Source: Phoronis australis (lineage: Eukaryota; Phoronida; Phoronidae). Taken from it: a stretch of 40,881 nucleotides of DNA. The notes beneath the pieces are model-generated. The model had not been told where the DNA came from, searched no databases, and was given only the letters and a program-made list of their open reading frames with translations. Of this stretch, positions 33,745-40,881 are shown in pieces. Both the position numbers and the translations under genes were made by a program. The stretch is taken from positions 549,709 through 590,589 of the forward strand of contig NMRA01000258.1 in the NCBI GenBank assembly GCA_002633005.1. The letters are read 5' to 3'. Positions within the stretch are counted from its first letter, which is position 1. Each line of letters opens with the position of its first letter.

Positions 33745-35393
33745 GTGAGATATTCTCTTATCAATATATTAATAACAAGGATCACCTCATCACTGCCGAC
33801 CACTGCTCTCCTTATAGACACTCAATACATTTACGCTGCATTCACTTAGCTATGGCCGATCACGAGCAGGTAAAAAATCAGGGCTCGTAATTTTCCCCTT
33901 TGAGGATTTCCTCTTTTTTGGTTTCAATTTCCTCTTAGTTTGATTTCCAGTTTCCTGTTTTTCTTCGCTTTTCATGCCAAAAAGTTTCTTGCAGATTAAT
34001 TTTACTACTTACACAAAAACATTTCACTCAAGTTTTGACCAATCACAACCAGGTAAAATAACCAAGGCTCATAATTTTCATCTTTTAAGAAGATATCCTC
34101 TTTTTGGTTTCGATTCCCTCCTATTTGATTTCTAGTTTCTTCTTTTTGTCTCTTTGTATTAGTATTTTAACTTTATTCTTGCACAAAACGTTTCTTGTTA
34201 AATTTTACAACAAGAAATAATTCTATCACATCAGCCTATTTATTTGTATTTGTAAAATGATATGTCACCTGGAAAATTTTCCTCTTCTTTGTTATTGGTC
34301 ATTACAAGCCTTAAAGAATTTCAACCATATTACATGTACCTATTGGCGCATTCAATTCAAGTAGTCAAATTTTCTGACAATGAGCTCTGCAGAACCTGTC
34401 GAGGTTCGCTGTTAAGGTAACAACTTTAGAGAAAATAAAAACCATATAATACAAATAGACAATTTTGCTTTTGTTCACTTGCCAATTTTTGTATGTAGCG
34501 CTGTCCAAGTACATACATGACAGTGCGCACGTATGAAATTGAGGTACCGTTTCGGCCTGTGATCAATTCTTACACTCGCATGCGCGGGTTACCTGTAAAG
34601 GTGGTGAAGTTATCCACGTTATAAACCTGCGAATGTTGTATCTGTGTTTGATAAAAGTTTGGAAGGGATATTTTGCATTAGAGAAAATGGGAATTGCGTA
34701 ATAAAATGTTCTGAGCGAGTTATGAACGGGGTTCGACTGTCTAATTCTATGTCTTTTGCAGAGCTGCCAACTGTTAGGGAATTACCTAAGTACTGGTGTG
34801 TAATGCAAATAGCATGTTAAGCTTGCTCTTTCTCAATTGGTTAATTGAAGTTACTGTGTGATTTGCTCACCAGTGAGAAACAGTTGAAACTCTGTGATTA
34901 TTTAATCTCTAGTCTATAATATTACTATGGACTGAATCTTAAAGTTTCCCTGCCCCTCAGTTTTCAAAATAGATTAAACAATCTTTGACTGAGCTCTGAC
35001 AGTTAGGTTGAAATAACGTTTTTGTCGAACTTTTGTCGCGGTTTGACGCTTTGTTGATGAAAGGACTTTCGCAGTTAATTGTTGTGATTTCAACTTGTGT
35101 GGAGCAACTCGTAGTGTGGTGTTGTAACAATTTAGTCAAAATTGAAATGGATTCTAGCACTGGAAAAAAAACAGAGATGTGCTTGTGTCGCTGGAGTTGT
35201 TGGACAGATTTTCGTTAAATTTGGCACACATGCTTCTATTTGGTTGACAATGAGGACACAATATAATGGACAGATGGAATTCTATTTTCTCATATTTTCA
35301 GAAATGATCAACCATAAAAGTTGTCAGATTTTATGGAACTATTTTGTTCGCTTTATGGTTTTAATAAACAAATTTTTGCCTTTCATTTGCTAG
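33745..35393 (+). other. CHMP4: CHMP4 last coding intron (1,649 bp)
   Basis: GT-AG intron joining two exons whose phases agree. It contains a direct repeat (33853-34160) and short frames such as 35033-35218 and 35142-35393 that have no domain. No branch point was assigned. Confidence 0.8.
33853..34160. repeat. Diverged direct duplication inside the CHMP4 intron
   Basis: A segment from about 33853 (GCCGATCACGAGCAGGTAAA, then GGCTCGTAATTTTC and TCCTCTTTTTTGGTTTC) recurs from about 34038 (ACCAATCACAACCAGGTAAA, GGCTCATAATTTTC, TCCTCTTTTTGGTTTC). The offset is about 185 bp. It appears to be an old tandem duplication with no coding meaning. Confidence 0.8.
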
Positions 35394-35434
35394 AAGATAC
35401 AGATTTAAAAGAGCTTCAAGCATGGGCAATGTAA
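35394..35434 (+). CDS. CHMP4: CHMP4, last coding exon
   Basis: Following the acceptor TTTGCTAG, the first two bases complete the phase-1 codon from 33744 to give Glu. The exon then reads DTDLKELQAWAM and a TAA stop at 35432-35434. The leucine/tryptophan pattern is the short C-terminal amphipathic helix that in CHMP4 proteins binds the Bro1 domain of ALIX; human CHMP4B ends in a comparable MKELENWAGSM. That phase, domain order and a conserved terminal motif agree across two exons separated by 1.65 kb is strong evidence for a genuine spliced gene and not a processed copy. Confidence 0.87.
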
Positions 35435-35747
35435 TGAGCGGACTGTGAACACATCAGACAAGTTGTCGGTCATGACTCAAATAATAAAGTACAAAATTCT
35501 ATTGGTCGTTGTATCAACTTAATTTAAATAAACATGAAGCCCTCTATAATTTGATTGGTGTATGATGATGCTGTTACCGAGCCGCTACCGTGTCATTAAC
35601 ATGAATACATGTTGGTGGATGACTTCAATTAAAACAAGATCTTTGATGTACTGCAAAGTGTGAGTTTCCAAAATCTGCACTGATTTCTGTAGACCACAAG
35701 ACATCAGCCTGGAATTACGGTGAAAAATCTTTCATTTATTGAATAAA
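35435..35747 (+). promoter_or_regulatory. CHMP4: Candidate 3' UTR with AATAAA signals
   Basis: AATAAA hexamers lie at 35483-35488, 35527-35532 and 35742-35747 downstream of the CHMP4 stop. Any could be the poly(A) signal; the real end is unknown. Confidence 0.4.
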
Positions 35748-38240
35748 AATTCAATACTTCAAATTCACAAGCCAATCACTTCAGTGGGTGTTATAATTAT
35801 TTTGCGAGGATAGGTGAGTAAAAACACTCTTAAACGCTTTCCTTTCATCCACATTTCGCGAGATCTTGCTTTTCTTGCAAGAAGCATACTCTATAGAATG
35901 CTTTTCTGGTGATTGTTGCAGACATGCACCAGTTCTACTTTGAAGTCATTTCAAATTGATGTTATCTTGGCTTGATTTATTTCATGTTAAAACAACTTCG
36001 ATATGATGTAAATTGACATGGAACTAGATTTTTGGATGTGAGTGTGAGTGTATGTGTAAACATAACTTGACAAGATGATGTCGTCCATTTGTGCAAGTTG
36101 TACCAGTTCATGTTATTTGATGTCTGCTCCTAAACACAAACAGTGACAGTGAAGCAAGAGTATTCGTCACAATTGTACTTGTGTAATTGTGAGCCACCTT
36201 TTGTTGGTATTACATACATTTGAAAAGCATTTCAGCTCATATACTTCTTTCTTGACACTCTTTTGGCCTCGTAATATTCCTCACTATGATAGTATCCTAT
36301 TTCATTACCAACTCAAGCCCTGGCAATGTGTACAAGCCCCATTTTTTGAATTTGAAATTTTAGGGTTTGCCAACCGTAAGAAACTCTTGCATTTTCTTGA
36401 GTCACTGTTGACAACACTTCAGAGTTCATATGAAAAAGAGCACATGTGCACATTTTTGCCTGTTGGGTGACAGAAATGGATTTCTGTTATGGTAAGGGGT
36501 GCTAGGAGATCCAATTCATTTTCCGTTCTTTAGCAGGGTGAAGTGTGGGTTTTGACGAAGTTATCATTTTAGCAGTGTTGATGCTTGCACATGGTCTCAT
36601 GTTTTTCACTTGTCCTATACTTAAGATTTGATGATATTGTTGACCATGGCAGTTACATTGATATTATGTTTACTTTGAAATATTGCACGTTTTGACAGGA
36701 GTGACGTATTTGTGTTACATAATCTATGTCCTAAAACCTCTGTGATTAGTTGACTTCATTTTCGAGCACTGTTGAGCTGTTAATGCTATTTCCAAAACTA
36801 GTTAAAGTGCTGCCATGTAACTTAAGATTTATTGGTAAGTGTAGTATGCCAGAATTGGAAAAATTTTACAAATGTGGACAATAATCTTAGTATTTAGTTG
36901 ATATAAACAACTGAAAACTTACTAGTGCTCAGCGTTTATTGTTTGATGCATGTCATCAATTTGTCTGTATAAGGAAATGGCAATGTTATATGGTTTGTTG
37001 CTATTTATTTATTAAGCTGTAGCACATTTCAAATGTTTGACAACAGTATCAAAATTTCCCTCATCGTAGGTGATTTCAACTAATTCTGGACTTGAAGAAG
37101 CTTTTTTTTTGCTGTTGGAGTTTCTCTGATATAGATTTTGTTATTACATTTTGGATTTCTGATTTTCTTTTATTAAAGTATTACTATTGCGTTATTTGAA
37201 AAGTCGGTGTGATATAGACTCAGTAAGCTTTTTTCTTAAAATATTGTTCCTGTCCAGCTTTCGGTGTACATCTGTCGGTATGCTGTTGCATGCATAGTTT
37301 ATTTTTTCACCACCAGCCGGATTTTACATTCTATGTATTACGTAATAGTTTAAGTCCTCAATCCTAGTCCCTGTTTCTGATAATGTGATACTATGTTGTA
37401 TTTTTTACAGAGGTCAAATTGTGGACAAATGTCTGACTTGGTGAAGTTTGAACGTTCATTGCAAGTATTTCTAAAACATAATCGTTGTGCTAACCCTTAC
37501 CTGTTGTAGCCGATCATAATAGTTCAAGATAGACTTGGTGATGAATGGCTGGTCATTTGTTGTTGGCTGTTACGTTTAATTTTGCCTATTGTTACGGTCT
37601 ATGATAGGGTGTGTATACGGAACTGTCGTTTTCGTTAAGTGACTGTAAAATCAGACAATACCATTGAGTGTTACTGTCTTGTCAACAGTGCCGACTCTAC
37701 TTTGTGACTGATCAGGGAGACATCTATTGGATGACAGCGTCTTTCCAGCAGACTGCGTACATGTATTTGATTTGTGCAGTGCATACATAAACATCTTATA
37801 AGCAATATCATTCTGTTTCTTAATTGTTTGCGTTGGACTACCATTAAGCGGTGGCTGGATAGAAATCGTCCTCGAACGGAGGAATCTAAAGGGAGTGCCT
37901 CATATGCACCGTGGGTGCACTAAAAATTGAGAAGACCAGTAAACTTAAATGTCCGTAACTCGAATCAATATGCAGCGAAGCTAACAAAGTCGGCTAAGTG
38001 GTGGAGAAACGTAGGGATTGCGGGGGAAGATTCTAGTTGGGTTTAAAAGTGGGCTGGGGTTGTGCGTACATAAGGTTCGTGGCCCCAACAGTGGCACGGT
38101 ATAGGGTAAAGTGCAAACGCGCATTTTAAAATGTGTCCGATGTCGAACTTCATTACTTAAAATGATAATCATTAAACAGCCGCTCTTCTTTTCTGAAACG
38201 CAAGTCTTGGGCACAACATTACTGTCGGTATAATTGTAAA
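35748..38240. other. 3' UTR or intergenic stretch, no gene recognised
   Basis: The longest open frames (36189-36470 plus, 37981-38214 minus) have no domain, no conserved motif and biased composition. No repeats stand out. Confidence 0.45.
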
Positions 38241-38390
38241 GTTTTCAGAACTTAAGTTTCCATAAACTTAAGTTCTGAAAACTTAAGTTTTAAAAACTTA
38301 AGTTCGTTCCAAAAACTTGTTCCAAAATACTTAAGTTTGTGGAAACTTAAGTTTTTGAAAAACTTACGTTTTGGAACAAGTTTTTAGTAA
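38241..38390. repeat. Cluster of nested perfect palindromes on ACTTAAGT
   Basis: GTTTTCAGAACTTAAGTTT at 38241-38259 is an exact inverse of 38264-38282 with a 4-base loop. AAAAACTTGTTCCAAAA at 38311-38327 is an exact inverse of 38369-38385. Between and around them the core AACTTAAGTT is repeated six or more times, with decayed copies continuing to about 38460. The cluster could extrude as cruciforms. Confidence 0.93.
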
Positions 38391-40356
38391 CAAACATAAG
38401 TCATCAAAACTTAATTTTTTTCAAGGAACTAACTTTTGAAAACTGAAGTTTTCCAAAAGCAATAAGTTTCAATAGGATTATTCAAAAATTTCGATTTTCA
38501 CTAAAACAAGAGTGGAGTAAAGTAACAAATTTAATGATTATCATATAAGATTTAACAAACTAGAGTTCTATTAATATTTCATTGACACTGATTAATTGCA
38601 GAAAATAAAATGCACTTCCTAAAATACACTAAGTGAACATAAGTGAAATATGAAAATTTTAAAAACCAGAAACGTTTCAAAAATCAGTTCATCAAGTGTC
38701 ATGCACACAGTGCAGTGAAAACTAAATGAGGCTAATAATATATTCATATTTACATCCTTCTCAATCTCTGACAATATGCGATAACTGAGAGGTCAAAATG
38801 GAATGTACAAACAGAGAAATCACTACCAAATCATGAAACACAACCAAAGAAAATGTGATTACCCAGCCAGGAAGGGCTACAACAAACGTGTGCGTTTCAT
38901 CAGCACAGACTTTTTAAACTAAAATTAACAATGACATCAAGAATAACAAATCACTTAAAATACAAAATCCAAGAATATCCGTAGAGACAAGAGCATAAAA
39001 TAAAACGTAACAGGTAACTAAAAGTTTATCGGCGGTGGTCACAGATCTGATTTTGGGAAGTACAATGCTTATCCTAGAAATAGTGGCTAGAATCGCCTAT
39101 CATGGTTTTCAACCTTAAAAATATCAATTTAAATGTCAAAGTTTCGTTTTTTTTTGTTGACAATCATAATAACAGTAAATCCAATACACTCCATGGTGCG
39201 AACAAGTTTCACTAAAAGTAACCCTAAGTACAACCTGGTTATACGAGATGGAAATTAGAAAACTTAGACCTTTGACCACAAAGTTATTCTTTTTCCTTTA
39301 ATTTAAAGCTACTGAACTTCATACACATATCTATAGTGCCTTTCATACTAACATCCACGCATCGATGTTTTTGGGAGTTACTGTCAATATGAACGCTTAA
39401 CTTCGGTCCTGAATCGAAGTAAACAGCGTGAGTTACGCCTATCTATCTTTAGAGTTCCTTTGTCGGTCAGTGTCCTTAGAGAGAAGACGACGCCTTGTTT
39501 TGGATAGGTCCAATGTATTCAGTGACGTTTAATGGCCATTTTTACGATATTAAAAACACGGGTCTCAAAACATCAAGTCAGGAAATAAGGCGTCGTTATG
39601 TTATTTACTTTGAAATTGGCCACTTTTACCTGCCCGTCTTCGTTTGTAATTATTTGATAAACAAACTAGCGAGTGCTCTTCATAGCTCAATTAATTAAAA
39701 TGTTTTATGACTTAATTTATTTATTTTGTGCTTTCATTTTATTCGTTTTGAGCATTTATTTATTCACTTGCAGTGTAACCAGTCCGTTTACATGTCACTT
39801 GGTACTTGAGATGTATGTTTATCTCTGTATATACATTATTTCTTTTATATGTATGTGTAAATATGTCCACAATATAATATATTATAGGCATTTACTTGCC
39901 TAAAAATGAATTCAATCAATCAATCAGTCAATCAAACGTTCATAGTTAACATTAATGGTTTTCATACCATTCCATGCACGATGTTGGTAATTTCCGAACA
40001 AGTTAAGCACTCCGTATGATTCATGTACATTACTCGCTCAGCATCAAAAATTCATAAACTATTGCTAAGCTGTGCTCAGTTTAGAAAACAAGGGCAACTG
40101 GTTTCTGCCGAGACGAACATATAAAAGGCCCTACGCACTCCGACGCAGCGTTTCAATACTTGTGATAGCGCTAAAAACGTCCAAAATAAAAAAATTCACT
40201 GTGAGCTATGGTTTTGCACGATTTTCCTTTACACATTAAAAAAACATGTTCAAAATGACCCACCGATTTCAAAGTTACACGCAAGAAAACATGCCCCTTC
40301 TTTAGTACATATTTGTTTTATGACAGGTCTGCTCAGCAGCGGAATACACAACTGAC
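38391..40356. other. Intergenic-looking stretch
   Basis: No exon recognised. A small inverted repeat, GACGACGCCTT near 39487 and AAGGCGTCGTT near 39587, may mark a short MITE or hairpin. A degenerate CAAT tetranucleotide run is at about 39913-39936. Confidence 0.45.
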
Positions 40357-40496
40357 CTCAATATCTGAACTTATTAGAGAACGTGCATAGCCCTTGAGCG
40401 CATATTCTCGCACTTTCTCTTCGTCAAGTGGCGGCGCTTTGGGGTTTAGATTCACAAGACTGGATGCCGAATGGGTGACATTATACCATAAAACGA
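40357..40496 (-). CDS. Possible exon of an unrecognised minus-strand gene
   Basis: On the minus strand a good acceptor (CTTTTGTCTGCAG, AG at 40498-40497) and donor (GAG|GTCAGT, GT at 40356-40355) enclose 140 bp. They leave two bases plus 46 codons ending in phase 0. The peptide includes NLNPKAPPLDEEKVREYALK and GYARSLISSDIE, with a charged, protein-like composition unlike nearby random frames. I do not recognise the family and could not find neighbouring exons in the last 385 bp of the window or to the left. The call rests on splice signals and composition only. Confidence 0.42.
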
Positions 40497-40881
40497 CTGC
40501 AGACAAAAGGGTGAGACACTCATAGTCACTCCCAAGAAAAATCGTAACCAAGAACTTATTGGGTTCAGGCAGTTTGTTCCACTAGTTGAGACAACATGGG
40601 TTTAGTTTCGATATTTCATATTTTAATTTTTGCCCACTACAAATTTGCAAAACAATCAAACTACAAATTCCAGAAAACACATAAACCATTTATTGTTGAG
40701 GCAAGAGACGACAAAACAAAAACAAAGTTATAAAACAAAACAATTCCTCAAAAGAATGTAATGGGTGAATACATTAAAGTCCTACCTGCAAACTATTCAC
40801 TGTTCGCACAATGGCACTGATAAGTGAAACTATATCATAGATAACACACACATTAACCAGTAAGAATGAACACCTACACAC
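40497..40881. other. No recognisable feature
   Basis: AT-rich end of the window. If the 40357-40496 exon is real, this would be the upstream intron of that gene. Confidence 0.4.

Noticed and set aside
36189-36470. 93-codon ORF downstream of CHMP4 as a separate gene
   Set aside because: No domain, no splice or start context, and the composition is that of AT-rich noncoding DNA.

Overview
The window is animal nuclear DNA, AT-rich and dominated by repeats. The evidence is a spliced ESCRT-III gene (3' part of a CHMP4/Snf7 gene with phase-compatible GT-AG borders), a decayed L1/Tx1-like LINE on the minus strand, a hAT-type zinc-finger remnant, and long inverted repeats whose arms are built of short degenerate tandem repeats. 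A marine invertebrate is plausible (sea-urchin TU elements have this architecture), but the sequence does not fix the species. No prokaryotic, viral or CRISPR features were seen.

Layout. 1-468: 78-bp tandem array. 838-2047: two and a quarter copies of a 500-550 bp unit (module A). 3716-20005: a giant imperfect inverted repeat of about 16.3 kb. Reading inward from each end, its arms carry module A, a segment of ~62-bp repeats (module B), then a long field of a ~30-bp degenerate motif (module C). The centre is a 17-bp TTTTTGTTTTCCCGCCC array (module D) that flips strand at about 11,588. The arms have diverged and differ in internal copy number, so this is not a simple assembly mirror. 20290-21990: a second foldback with ~850-bp arms made of the ~62-bp repeat, centred at 21,139/21,140. 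22381-23075: a third inverted-repeat element. 23286-27120: a LINE ORF2 pseudogene on the minus strand, interrupted by a 672-bp run of N and joined to a second, internally deleted copy. 27440-28080: recurring CTCF-like cores. 28489-29868: a fourth inverted-repeat element with ~21-bp tandem repeats in its ends and an apparent ACA target duplication.

The right quarter is more gene-like. A broken hAT/ZNF862-type zinc-finger exon lies at about 32610-32945. The last two coding exons of a CHMP4 gene are at 33618-33744 and 35394-35434 (+). A palindrome cluster is at 38241-38390, and a possible exon of an unrecognised minus-strand gene is at 40357-40496. The upstream CHMP4 exons are not visible in the 33.6 kb to its left. 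Either the foldback cluster sits in a very long CHMP4 intron, or this is a 3' gene fragment.

The most interesting signal is the modular family of foldback elements. Four inverted-repeat structures occur within about 26 kb. At least three have arms made of tandem short repeats, and the module B repeat is shared between the second foldback and the interior of the giant one.
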